Shown: positions 1 through 7,455 of the stretch, in pieces
Numbering within the stretch: position 1 is the first letter of the stretch
Layout: every line of letters begins with the position of its first letter
Origin: Cyclobacteriaceae bacterium
GTDB lineage: Bacteria; Bacteroidota; Bacteroidia; Cytophagales; Cyclobacteriaceae
Direction: 5' to 3'
Length of the DNA: 64,000 nt
Assembly (NCBI GenBank): GCA_019694875.1
Contig: JAIBBC010000001.1
Coordinates: 1,619,501 to 1,683,500 of the forward strand
Made by a program: the position numbers and the translations under genes
Notes under the pieces: model-generated
Database searches by the model: none
The model's input: the letters and a program-made list of their open reading frames with translations, nothing else
Told to the model about the DNA's origin: nothing

Positions 1-483
1 ACCAATGTTGTTGATGGTATCGAAGGTGGTGACTTTGATGGCATCAACGTCCTGCGAACCTGCGATGCCTTGTAACATGTAAATACCCGACACAAGCAAT
101 GCCATGTTCTTCGGAAGCTTCGCATTACTAATGTTGCGCAAGCCTACCTCTTTCACATCCTGGCTTTCGAACATCTTAATGGTCTTAGCACCTTTCACCG
201 GCTTGATGGAATAAATCAAGTGGTCGGCTAAGCGCAGCTTGCCTTGCAGCAACTGTTCTTTGATGTGCTTCGGCAGTTCTACAAAAAACTTTTCAAACTC
301 AGCACGTGATCCTTGTGAAGGAATGTGTCGCTTCACCATTTTGCTCATCGCTTTCGCCCGTTGCACAGGGTTCAGCGCATTCAGATACCCCAACAATTCG
401 GTATCCATTTCTCCATTTAAACCCAACAACTCAGTCGGGTTTGTGTACTCACTCTCCATGAGTTGTCCTAATGCTCCCAGCAT
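1..483 (-). CDS. Putative capsid-type structural protein, copy A (3' part beyond window)
   Basis: The start codon is at 483 and the frame stays open to the left edge, so only about the first 161 residues are visible. Residues 1-60 match the full-length paralogue at 49731-50459 except at residue 49 (Met here, Ile there); divergence is greater after residue ~130. The first ~90 residues look helical and the rest beta-rich, as in a small jelly-roll-like virion protein, but no family was recognised. It is the last visible gene of the left structural module. The capsid role is inferred from position and composition. Confidence 0.75.
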   Translation of the reverse strand, partial: MLGALGQLMESEYTNPTELLGLNGEMDTELLGYLNALNPVQRAKAMSKMVKRHIPSQGSRAEFEKFFVELPKHIKEQLLQGKLRLADHLIYSIKPVKGAKTIKMFESQDVKEVGLRNISNAKLPKNMALLVSGIYMLQGIAGSQDVDAIKVTTFDTINNIG

Positions 484-515
484 ATCTCTTTTTGTTTATT
501 AGTTACTTGATTGAT

Positions 516-1091
516 TTAAAATTCACGCTCCATTTCATCCACGGCATTCATGCCGCCATTCATCGTTGCGATTTGTTCCTGCAATCGGTCAATCGCTGAC
601 ATGTCAAGCTCTTTCGTGTTGCCGTATGGATTCACGAAGTAGGTGACTTGTTCACCGTCTTGGTCTCCTGCAAGTCCGTTGGTCGCTGATGGTTCCGCAG
701 CCTTGTTGAGATAAAGTTTTTCAGAAAAATTCTTGAAGAAGGTTCCTACTCTGTCTTTCGCTTCTTCAGCCATCTGCTTCATATCAAATCCATTCACTCC
801 CTGCGCGGTTGTTTTGTTTTGATTTTGAAAACCGTTGCTCATTGTTAAGCCTAATCCCGCAGCAATGATGTATGGATTCTTTTTATGAAACCCGAGCAAC
901 GTCACTGGAATACCTGCGATTAACGAGTGCTTACCGAGCGCAGCGCCTGCACCACCTGCGGCAATTGCAGCGAGTATTACCAGGCCTCCTTTTGTTACGG
1001 TTTGTACCACCGGATGTGCCATTACTGGTGCGGTGCCAAACAAGGCTTGACCTTGTTTCTTTTTGTTCTTTGAGTTCCTTTTCTTTCCCAT
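516..1091 (-). CDS. Two-helix membrane protein of structural module, copy A
   Basis: A 191-residue protein with a Lys/Asn-rich basic N-terminus (residues 2-14) and two glycine/alanine-rich hydrophobic segments at about residues 34-50 and 55-85. The C-terminal half is soluble and polar and ends in an MNGGMNAVDE segment. It is closely similar along its whole length to the 192-residue protein at 50491-51069. The basic tail, short membrane segments and place between the transglutaminase-like and capsid-like genes suggest a virion membrane or minor structural protein. The biochemical role is unknown. Confidence 0.8.
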   Translation of the reverse strand: MGKKRNSKNKKKQGQALFGTAPVMAHPVVQTVTKGGLVILAAIAAGGAGAALGKHSLIAGIPVTLLGFHKKNPYIIAAGLGLTMSNGFQNQNKTTAQGVNGFDMKQMAEEAKDRVGTFFKNFSEKLYLNKAAEPSATNGLAGDQDGEQVTYFVNPYGNTKELDMSAIDRLQEQIATMNGGMNAVDEMEREF

Positions 1092-1092
1092 G

Positions 1093-3006
1093 TTATAATA
1101 GTATTTGTGCTTTCACTTTTTGTTTCTTGCTGCCTGAGTCCTTCTTGTACTTTCTCTTCTTCTTTTTCGGAGGAAGTCCTTCAAGACCATTGGTAGCCGA
1201 ACCACCACGCATCGCTCTCATGAGTAAGAAGCCTCCGGTAATAATTCCTCCGGCTACCAGCAATGACTTCCCAGGATTTGCTTTCACCCATGTAGTTGTC
1301 TTTTGAAGGAGGCCACTTTTCTCAGTCCCTGTCGAAGTCTGAGTCTCACTGCCAGGTGATGCACTTTGACTTGGTACAAGCATAGATCCGCTGGCGGCAG
1401 GTTCATTTGATAATACAGGCTGAATAGCCTTAGCAATAGTTGTGTTAGTAGTAATCTTTGTCGTGTCATTGGTTTTAGCAGTGACTGCGGTCGTAACGGG
1501 TGTTACCGTTTTGACATGTGCAGTAGTAGTTGTCGTGACTTTCGGTTGAGTCACAGTTTCAAAAGTCTTTGGCGGCAACGCTTGGGTAACATTAGCAACC
1601 ACTGGCTTCACGGTGCTTGTCACTTTTGCAATCAAGTCCGTAGCCTTTTGAATGATGGGTGCCTTTAAAGGTTCATTGTAACTGAAGGCGTCTTCATCTT
1701 CTGGAATAGTAGCCGGTGCGGTGGAAGCAGTACCTGCATTGTATGTGTCACTTTGAAAAGTATTTTCTTCATTGCCACCTCGGATGAATAATCCTTTCAC
1801 TTGTTTCAAGGCAGCGGCAATCACAGCAACCGCAGAAGAGGCAGCGGCAATGGCAGTGCCACTGGCAAGCTCACCTAACCCATTTACCCCGTTGCTATGA
1901 ATGATGTTGTATTCATCCAGGTCTGCATAGATATCATCAATGCCATTTAATCCATTCACGGCTACACTTCGGTCGTTATTACCTTTTCCCTGGAGGATGA
2001 CCTTCTTCAGATTCTCTTTTTTACCACCTGCTTGCCAGTACACCGTCTCTGCGCGATCCTTAATGGTGCGTAGTTTCTTTAGTTCATCGAGGTTAATCCC
2101 TTTTGCCTGGGCTTGTGAATCGGTGAGGTATGCATAGCGCAAGCGACCGGCCACATTCATGAGATTGATTTTCATGGCGAGAAGAAATCCATTTCTTAAG
2201 AGCAGTGTAGCAGGATTCACATAACGGTTAATCACACGAATGCCATCACCGACTTTATCTGCCACTTTGGTTGCTGTCTTCTTCACTGCCTGGCCCACCT
2301 TCTTAAAGATGTTGCCCATTTCTTCATCGTCTTCAAATGATGCGAGGTCAGACAAATCAACATTATCGTATTCGGTAAATCTCATTGTTTTGTTTGCTTC
2401 GTCTGCGTCTTCAATTCCATCTAAATAATCCAGTCTCATGTCGTAGTCTTTACATTCTAAATAAGGTTGCTCATCATCGAACCCATCTTTCACACAATCA
2501 ATCACGATGTAGTATTCACGGTCATCAATGTAGTCCTCCAGGTGCCCTGGCTTAGGCACAATGGGATACACATGTTGCCATCGTGGTATCTCCGGATAAG
2601 GCTTGGGATATTTTGTAATCCTCGCCAGACACGGAATTTTCAGAGAGCGAAGGATGGAGAGAATAAATACGGTGTAACAGTCACAGTCAACTCCCGTGCT
2701 TCTATCGCTCCATGCCCGCCTGGGACTTCGTACTTGCTCAACTCCTTCCTCGTCTCTCTTATATTGAATGTGGTCATACACAAAGTGCCAGATGTTTGAG
2801 CACGTTTCTTCCAGTGTGCGACCCTTCAATACCTTTGCAATCTTTTCCGTTTGCCACAACGTTTGTGGCAACACTTTGCGAATGAGCTTCATCGTGTCTT
2901 CTACATCCGCACTCTTTCTTATCGTAGTGTCACTATCACCAGCCGGAGGGAAGAGGTGATCGAACTCCTTCCCATCTTTCAAACGCCTCTTTCTGTCCGC
3001 TACCAT
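1093..3006 (-). CDS. Transglutaminase-like membrane protein, copy A
   Basis: A 637-residue protein. Residues ~55-180 have the transglutaminase-like cysteine peptidase pattern: Cys110 in VDCDCYTVF, His145 in WQHVYP and Asp170 in IVIDCV. An alanine-rich hydrophobic stretch follows around residue 385, then a long Thr/Pro/Ala-rich low-complexity linker. A transmembrane helix lies near the C-terminus (KSLLVAGGIITGGFLLMRAM), followed by a very basic tail. The fold is used by peptidases, crosslinking enzymes and murein-active enzymes. In this setting it could mature the virion or open the cell wall during entry, which is inference. The paralogue at 51071-52969 keeps the triad and architecture; the linker is the most diverged part. 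Confidence 0.8.
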   Translation of the reverse strand: MVADRKRRLKDGKEFDHLFPPAGDSDTTIRKSADVEDTMKLIRKVLPQTLWQTEKIAKVLKGRTLEETCSNIWHFVYDHIQYKRDEEGVEQVRSPRRAWSDRSTGVDCDCYTVFILSILRSLKIPCLARITKYPKPYPEIPRWQHVYPIVPKPGHLEDYIDDREYYIVIDCVKDGFDDEQPYLECKDYDMRLDYLDGIEDADEANKTMRFTEYDNVDLSDLASFEDDEEMGNIFKKVGQAVKKTATKVADKVGDGIRVINRYVNPATLLLRNGFLLAMKINLMNVAGRLRYAYLTDSQAQAKGINLDELKKLRTIKDRAETVYWQAGGKKENLKKVILQGKGNNDRSVAVNGLNGIDDIYADLDEYNIIHSNGVNGLGELASGTAIAAASSAVAVIAAALKQVKGLFIRGGNEENTFQSDTYNAGTASTAPATIPEDEDAFSYNEPLKAPIIQKATDLIAKVTSTVKPVVANVTQALPPKTFETVTQPKVTTTTTAHVKTVTPVTTAVTAKTNDTTKITTNTTIAKAIQPVLSNEPAASGSMLVPSQSASPGSETQTSTGTEKSGLLQKTTTWVKANPGKSLLVAGGIITGGFLLMRAMRGGSATNGLEGLPPKKKKRKYKKDSGSKKQKVKAQILL

Positions 3007-3036
3007 ACGCCTCGTTTGTTCTTACCTCTTTTACCC

Positions 3037-3519
3037 TTATGCCGGTTTCCCTCCGCCTAATGTGATGTTGTCTGTTTTCGTGTAAGGGAAGTTGTCATTG
3101 ATGGTTGTTATTGTGTGTACAATCAAATTCAACTTTCCTGTTTCGCGATACTCTTTTATCAATGCCGGAACTGTTGTTCCCAGGCTTAAGAAGCCAAGCT
3201 GAATTTTTATTGGCTCCAGATTTACCTCACTGAATTTTGGTATTGAAATGTTTACATCTTTCACTTGTGAGGATGCGATGGTCTTGCCACCGTATGTCAT
3301 CTTCACAAAGGGTTGCTTGACGTTGATGCTTCCACCGCTTGGGTTCTTAAGCTTGACACTAATGGTCAATTCAATTCCGCTCAGGCTCACATGATGAATA
3401 GAAGCTTTTGTCTCAGTTTCTAATTCAGCGGAAAGCCTTTTGAGTTTGAGCAGGTAGCTGCCACCCAAATAGGCAGCCACTACTGCTCCAACACCAAGCA
3501 ACAGATGCCTACTCTTCAT
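3037..3519 (-). CDS. LEA14/WHy-domain membrane-anchored protein, copy A
   Basis: A 160-residue protein with an N-terminal hydrophobic anchor (residues ~5-24) and a LEA type 2/WHy-like beta domain. The pattern is a hydrophobic strand, LKNPSGGSI, then strands ending in NLEPIKIQLGF. WHy domains occur in desiccation-related proteins and in surface proteins of bacteria; a role in a mobile element is not established. The start overlaps the end of the upstream 92-residue gene by 11 bases, so the two are probably translationally coupled. Its paralogue is at 53004-53489. Confidence 0.8.
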   Translation of the reverse strand: MKSRHLLLGVGAVVAAYLGGSYLLKLKRLSAELETETKASIHHVSLSGIELTISVKLKNPSGGSINVKQPFVKMTYGGKTIASSQVKDVNISIPKFSEVNLEPIKIQLGFLSLGTTVPALIKEYRETGKLNLIVHTITTINDNFPYTKTDNITLGGGKPA

Positions 3520-3787
3520 TGTGAGATCTCTTTCTTTTTAGCCTTAGACTTTTTGCCTTCTTGAGCCTGGTGAAATTCTTTACACGCTCTTTTTGTTTTT
3601 GCCAAAGCGGACTGAGTATGTCACCGAGTATCTTAAAGGCAAGACAGATGACGCCACCTACAATTGCTTGCATGGTATAGTCCAGCAGGAAAAAAAGATT
3701 TACGTTGGCGAGTAGATTAAATACTGCACCGAAAAGGAAAGCAATCCCATTGCCCATCCCGTGATTCTGATTTATCGTTGCGTTCAT
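3509..3787 (-). CDS. Small two-helix membrane protein, first gene of structural operon, copy A
   Basis: A 92-residue protein with two hydrophobic segments (about residues 14-35 and 40-62) and a strongly basic C-terminus. It is the promoter-proximal gene of the leftward structural operon, and its start codon directly abuts a hairpin (3788-3808). The 94-residue paralogue at 53476-53760 has the same topology and the same adjacent hairpin. It could be holin-like or a small virion membrane protein. No family was recognised. Confidence 0.7.
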   Translation of the reverse strand: MNATINQNHGMGNGIAFLFGAVFNLLANVNLFFLLDYTMQAIVGGVICLAFKILGDILSPLWQKQKERVKNFTRLKKAKSLRLKRKRSHNEE

Positions 3788-3808
3788 GGGTCAAAGATGT
3801 AGTGACCC
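3788..3808 (-). promoter_or_regulatory. Start-codon hairpin ahead of structural operon, copy A
   Basis: On the coding strand GGGTCA pairs with TGACCC around a nine-base loop, and the ATG of the 92-residue gene follows with no gap. The same hairpin with the same loop core sits at 53761-53781. It leaves no room for a normal leader, so it may fold over the initiation site or reflect a nearly leaderless transcript. Alternatively, the embedded CATCTTTG resembles a Bacteroidota -7 box. Confidence 0.55.
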
Positions 3809-3820
3809 TCAGTATCAGAT

Positions 3821-3923
3821 TAAGGATTATAAATGGAGATTAATGACTGTGTAGTTTTATGAAGTTTTGTGAAAGCTTGTAAAGGAATGTAAATGATTTT
3901 GAAGGATTGTTCCGCGTGGAACT
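3821..3923. promoter_or_regulatory. Ten-base-phased repeats ending in a parS-like palindrome, copy A
   Basis: About nine degenerate units of exactly 10 bases run from 3821 to 3910; examples on the plus strand are GAAGTTTTGT, GAAAGCTTGT and GAAGGATTGT. They end in TGTTCCGCGTGGAACT (3908-3923), whose GTTCC/GGAAC arms form a dyad. The spacing puts every unit on the same face of the helix. The block lies upstream of the leftward structural operon and is conserved at 53791-53896. A regulator-binding array is the likeliest role. Confidence 0.6.
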
Positions 3924-3945
3924 TTAGTAATTTAGCCCATGACGC

Positions 3946-5484
3946 TCAGTTTGGCTTTTTGATAAGTCCACTTAAATCATTTATGATTCCTTCATAAATT
4001 TTCTTATCTAAGTTGGGCCCCTCAATTTCGTCAGTAAATATTTTAGGATATTCAGTCATTACTTGCATTAGAAGAGGTGCGACTGCTATATCATGTACAA
4101 TTAAATCAAGACAGCACCGTCCAGAGGGTATATCAGTTGAATCAAAAATTAAGTCCAGAAATACATGACCCTGTATCTGGGCCTTTGCAACCCAAATATA
4201 TCTAGGATAGTTGGCCGTAACTTTTTTTATTTTTAGATCTTCGTCCAGATTAGATTTTAATAAATCACCCTTGTACTTATTACTTTCTTCTAAATACACA
4301 TCCCATTCCAGTTCAACATTAAATATATCGAATTCAAAAAATGTTCTATCAAAATTGTCAACACGGTCAAAAACATCTTCAAACCCAACTCTAATTTTTG
4401 GGTATACTGGAATAACAACAGCATGAATCCAATAGGAGAGATAATTCTTTTCACCAGAGCTATTCCAATGGTGAGTTTTCAATGCTGTCTTTCCGGAAAA
4501 TTCATAGCTCGCAAATGGGCCCAATTGATCATCGTGGACATAAAATTTATCAATACCATCTGCAATCAGTGTTATTTCTTTTGAAGGGTTACTTGCCTTT
4601 GGCTTTGGCTTAGAATATCCGATTATCGTTACTGCATGACCAACTGAAACACCAGGTGCTGAACTGGATTTGATTAATAATAAGATTGGGATACCGCACT
4701 TTAAATAAGCGTAAATAATTCTGGATGCTAAAAATATTTCGCCATCAAATCTTTTTGAAGACCTGACCTCTGAAACAAGGCCTATTGCGTCAATTGCACG
4801 GCAGACTTGAGTTAAATCTAATCCATGGTTAGGATAAATTCTACCGTAGTTAAAAAAGAGATTCCCTGCCAACTTGGTAATTTCACCAGGTGACGGCAAG
4901 GCTGTTTTAAACAACGAAGACGTTTTGTGAAAAGCACTCCAGATTGCTACGGATGCACATGCACTAACAACCGTGTCTTGTTCTTGATAGGCAAGTGATT
5001 GAACAGCGAGTGTTTTGCCAAAAAAATTTACATGATATACTTTACAAGCGGGGAAAAATCGTTGATGATCATTTTCCCTTTTTCCATATGTAGCAAGTAA
5101 TGTAGGCCCAATAACGCTGTCTGGTAAGGGCTTTACAACAATATAGCCAAGATAATGATTGTTCAAAAACTCTGACTCACTCAAAAGTTCTTTGCGAAGT
5201 CTTTCATCATTAAATTCAACGTTGAAGAAGTGAACTCGCTTGCACATTCTTTCATATTCTTGAAAGCATGTAGCGTAGTAGTTGGAATAATCAGTTATGT
5301 AGGCTTTTGATACGTAGTCTAATTCGACTACTATCGTTTTAGCATTAATACCATCAGTTGAGCCAAGATAATTTTTTAGGTATAGGAATTGAGCCCTATC
5401 TAGAATCCTCCCTTCTGGAATCTTTGAGCTAAGTGCTTTTGCTAGATTTTCATTTGTAAAAGGGAGTATTTGATAAGGGCGCAT
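3946..5484 (-). CDS. Papain-like cysteine peptidase domain protein
   Basis: A 512-residue protein with no signal peptide. Residues 167-320 look like a papain-fold peptidase: Gln167 and Asp170 precede Cys176 in VVSACASVAIW, His283 lies in VGHAVTIIGY, and Asp318/319 follow. The N-terminal ~150 and C-terminal ~180 residues match nothing I recognise. It is the last gene of a minus-strand set running sigma-like, 92 aa, 86 aa, peptidase. That set is divergent from the ubiquitin-like operon, so a deconjugating or effector protease is conceivable but unproven. Its stop is only 22 bases from the palindrome closing the structural-module control region, so this is the first gene of cargo block A. Confidence 0.65.
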   Translation of the reverse strand: MRPYQILPFTNENLAKALSSKIPEGRILDRAQFLYLKNYLGSTDGINAKTIVVELDYVSKAYITDYSNYYATCFQEYERMCKRVHFFNVEFNDERLRKELLSESEFLNNHYLGYIVVKPLPDSVIGPTLLATYGKRENDHQRFFPACKVYHVNFFGKTLAVQSLAYQEQDTVVSACASVAIWSAFHKTSSLFKTALPSPGEITKLAGNLFFNYGRIYPNHGLDLTQVCRAIDAIGLVSEVRSSKRFDGEIFLASRIIYAYLKCGIPILLLIKSSSAPGVSVGHAVTIIGYSKPKPKASNPSKEITLIADGIDKFYVHDDQLGPFASYEFSGKTALKTHHWNSSGEKNYLSYWIHAVVIPVYPKIRVGFEDVFDRVDNFDRTFFEFDIFNVELEWDVYLEESNKYKGDLLKSNLDEDLKIKKVTANYPRYIWVAKAQIQGHVFLDLIFDSTDIPSGRCCLDLIVHDIAVAPLLMQVMTEYPKIFTDEIEGPNLDKKIYEGIINDLSGLIKKPN

Positions 5485-5499
5485 ACATAGTACTGAGGT

Positions 5500-5760
5500 T
5501 TAACGACCGGCTCTAAAGGCAAGTGTGTCTTTATCTATCTTAAAACTCTCCCTGATCTCTTTGTTTTTTTTATTTACTTCGCTCAAAGCTTTTTTCAAAT
5601 CACTTTCACTCACCTTTTTAATTTCAGTGTTAACGTAATTTGTTTTTTGATTTTTTGACATAAAATTTAAGAATAGATTTCTGGAGAAACTCGAAGTAGT
5701 CAAATTAGCATACCCAAAATTTGGGACCGATGCAACCGATATTTCAAGAAAAATATTCAT
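5500..5760 (-). CDS. Small protein of unknown function
   Basis: 86 residues from the ATG at 5760. An upstream TTG at 5778 is possible but less likely. The C-terminal half is charged and helical (lysine- and glutamate-rich, with KKALSEVNKKNKEIRESF). It lies between the 92-residue gene and the peptidase with short gaps, so it is probably cotranscribed. The function is not recognised; it might be a small partner or inhibitor of the neighbouring peptidase. Confidence 0.5.
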   Translation of the reverse strand: MNIFLEISVASVPNFGYANLTTSSFSRNLFLNFMSKNQKTNYVNTEIKKVSESDLKKALSEVNKKNKEIRESFKIDKDTLAFRAGR

Positions 5761-5788
5761 ATTATTTTTAAAATTCAAAATTCTTTCT

Positions 5789-6067
5789 TTAATCTCTTTT
5801 TCTGGCCTTTTTTGGGCCTTTTTCCTTTCTCTTTTTGCTTGCTGCCAATAGAAAGGGGTTAAACTCTTCCTTTGTTTCCTGGTTTAAGCTAGAAACTGCA
5901 ATTGTTGAGTTCAGCTTTTCAATTTTCTCGCGAACCTTTTTAACTAAATCGGTAGGATCAATTCCTAATTCTACTAATTCGTTATCAAGTTCTTTTCCTG
6001 TTAGGTCGATCTTTTCAAATTCGTTGAACGCATTTGAAAGACCTTTTGCATTTTCCTTTTTTTTCAT
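5789..6067 (-). CDS. Small charged protein of unknown function
   Basis: 92 residues from the ATG at 6067; a TTG at 6073 would add two residues. It is highly charged and helical, with a basic tail (KKRKEKGPKKARKRD). It starts six bases after the stop of the sigma-like gene, consistent with a tight operon. No family was recognised. Confidence 0.5.
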   Translation of the reverse strand: MKKKENAKGLSNAFNEFEKIDLTGKELDNELVELGIDPTDLVKKVREKIEKLNSTIAVSSLNQETKEEFNPFLLAASKKRKEKGPKKARKRD

Positions 6068-6073
6068 AGACAA

Positions 6074-6613
6074 TTACTTAGCGATTGTCATCGTTTTCCA
6101 TTTTAAAATTCTTGCCTTCAAGCGTTTTAAGGCATTATCATAATCAGATGAGCTGATATCCAATTTTTGAATAATTTCAATCCTCTTCATTCCAATCAAT
6201 AGTTGGTCGAATATCTTCAAAAGCAGATCGTCATTAAGCGTTTCTCGAATTCCCTCTATTGTCAAGCGGGCATTCAATTCATCCTCTATACTATAGTCAT
6301 TTTCAGCCTCAACACCATCATCAACTTCTGTGGTCAAAATTTCTTTGTTCTTTGCAAGATTTGCCACGAGACCATTAACCACATGAAATTTTAAATAGGT
6401 TAGTAAATCAGACTTAGCAGGATCCCAACTCCACTCTCCAGAATAGACTAATGATATTGCCTCTAATGCAATATCTTGAGGGGAATATCCCTTCAGCGCT
6501 TTCTGCTTTAGCAGACCCCAAAATTTGAATCGAGAATAGGCGTGCAATGTCAATTTCTTGACCATTGTATCCCAATCTTGATTATCTAATAATCTCCTTA
6601 CCTCTACTTCCAT
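6074..6613 (-). CDS. Sigma-70-like regulatory protein
   Basis: 179 residues from the ATG at 6613; a TTG at 6634 lies further upstream. Residues ~40-90 resemble sigma region 2 of extracytoplasmic-function-like factors (PQDIALEAISLVYSGEWSWD, then a YLKFHVVNGLVANL stretch). Residues ~125-175 look like a region-4 helix-turn-helix. It is the first gene of the leftward set ending in the cysteine peptidase and is divergent from the ubiquitin-like operon across ~130 bases, where it may act. The sigma assignment rests on pattern only. Confidence 0.6.
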   Translation of the reverse strand: MEVEVRRLLDNQDWDTMVKKLTLHAYSRFKFWGLLKQKALKGYSPQDIALEAISLVYSGEWSWDPAKSDLLTYLKFHVVNGLVANLAKNKEILTTEVDDGVEAENDYSIEDELNARLTIEGIRETLNDDLLLKIFDQLLIGMKRIEIIQKLDISSSDYDNALKRLKARILKWKTMTIAK

Positions 6614-6744
6614 TAACTTAAAATAAGGTCTCAATAGAGTATGTTAGAAAGTGATGGCGTTTTGCCGTCACATAAATTTATTTTTTTCATCTGGCAAATT
6701 TGACCTACTGGCTAACATACTATTTCGAGGGCATAATAAAAATA

Positions 6745-7455
6745 ATGGAATCAGAAATCATCGATGTGGAGCAGTTCTCCAAGGAAGGGAAAACTCCACC
6801 AAAAGCTAACAAATACCGCATAAAAATAGACCGGGAGGTTTATGTGGTGGAAAAAGGGTGTATGACCGGAAGGGAGCTTTTAGCTTTAGCTGGTAAAAAT
6901 CCGCCCGAAAGGTTCCAGCTAAATATGAAGCTAAAAGGCGGGAAAGTAGAGCCTATCGGCTTAGATGAAACAGTTTGTTTTACTAAACCAGGAATTGAGA
7001 AATTCATGACCTTACCGCTTGATCAGACAGAGGGGGAGGAGCGAAAGCAATTTCATCTTCTTGAAGAAGATGCTGAATACCTTGATAGTTTGGGTCTCCC
7101 TTGGGAGACCCTTTCTGATTCTACCGGTATGTGGATAATTGTTTATAACTATCCAGTCTGTTCTGGATATAATGTTGAAACAGTAACCGTTGCAATAAAA
7201 GTAGAGCCTGGTTATCCTAGGGCACAATTAGATATGGCCTATTTCTATCCAGCACTAAGCAGAAAGGATGGGCAACCTATTGGAGCTGTTTCAGGACAAC
7301 AAATAGATGGAAAAGCATTTCAAAGATGGTCACGACATCGCACTGGTGAAAATCCCTGGAGAGAAGGAATAGATAATCTGGGAACACACTTGAGTTTAGT
7401 TAGCTTTTGGTTTAAACAGGAATTTGACAAAAGAGCCAATGCAGTACCAGCTTAA
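6745..7455 (+). CDS. Multiubiquitin-domain / prokaryotic E2-like fusion protein
   Basis: 236 residues from the ATG at 6745, chosen over a TTG at 6700. Residues ~8-80 form a beta-grasp, multiubiquitin-type domain (KYRIKIDREVYVVEK, then PERFQLNMKLKGGKVEPIG). Residues ~95-236 match the prokaryotic E2 family E pattern: PGYPRAQLDMAYFYP, then QRWSRHRTGENPWREG and GTHLSLV. The only clear cysteine in the E2 part is in YPVCSGYN, so the catalytic arrangement is uncertain. The next gene encodes E1 and JAB domains and overlaps this one by 17 bases. Such operons are known as bacterial ubiquitin-like conjugation systems with likely antiphage roles. Confidence 0.85.
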   Translation: MESEIIDVEQFSKEGKTPPKANKYRIKIDREVYVVEKGCMTGRELLALAGKNPPERFQLNMKLKGGKVEPIGLDETVCFTKPGIEKFMTLPLDQTEGEERKQFHLLEEDAEYLDSLGLPWETLSDSTGMWIIVYNYPVCSGYNVETVTVAIKVEPGYPRAQLDMAYFYPALSRKDGQPIGAVSGQQIDGKAFQRWSRHRTGENPWREGIDNLGTHLSLVSFWFKQEFDKRANAVPA

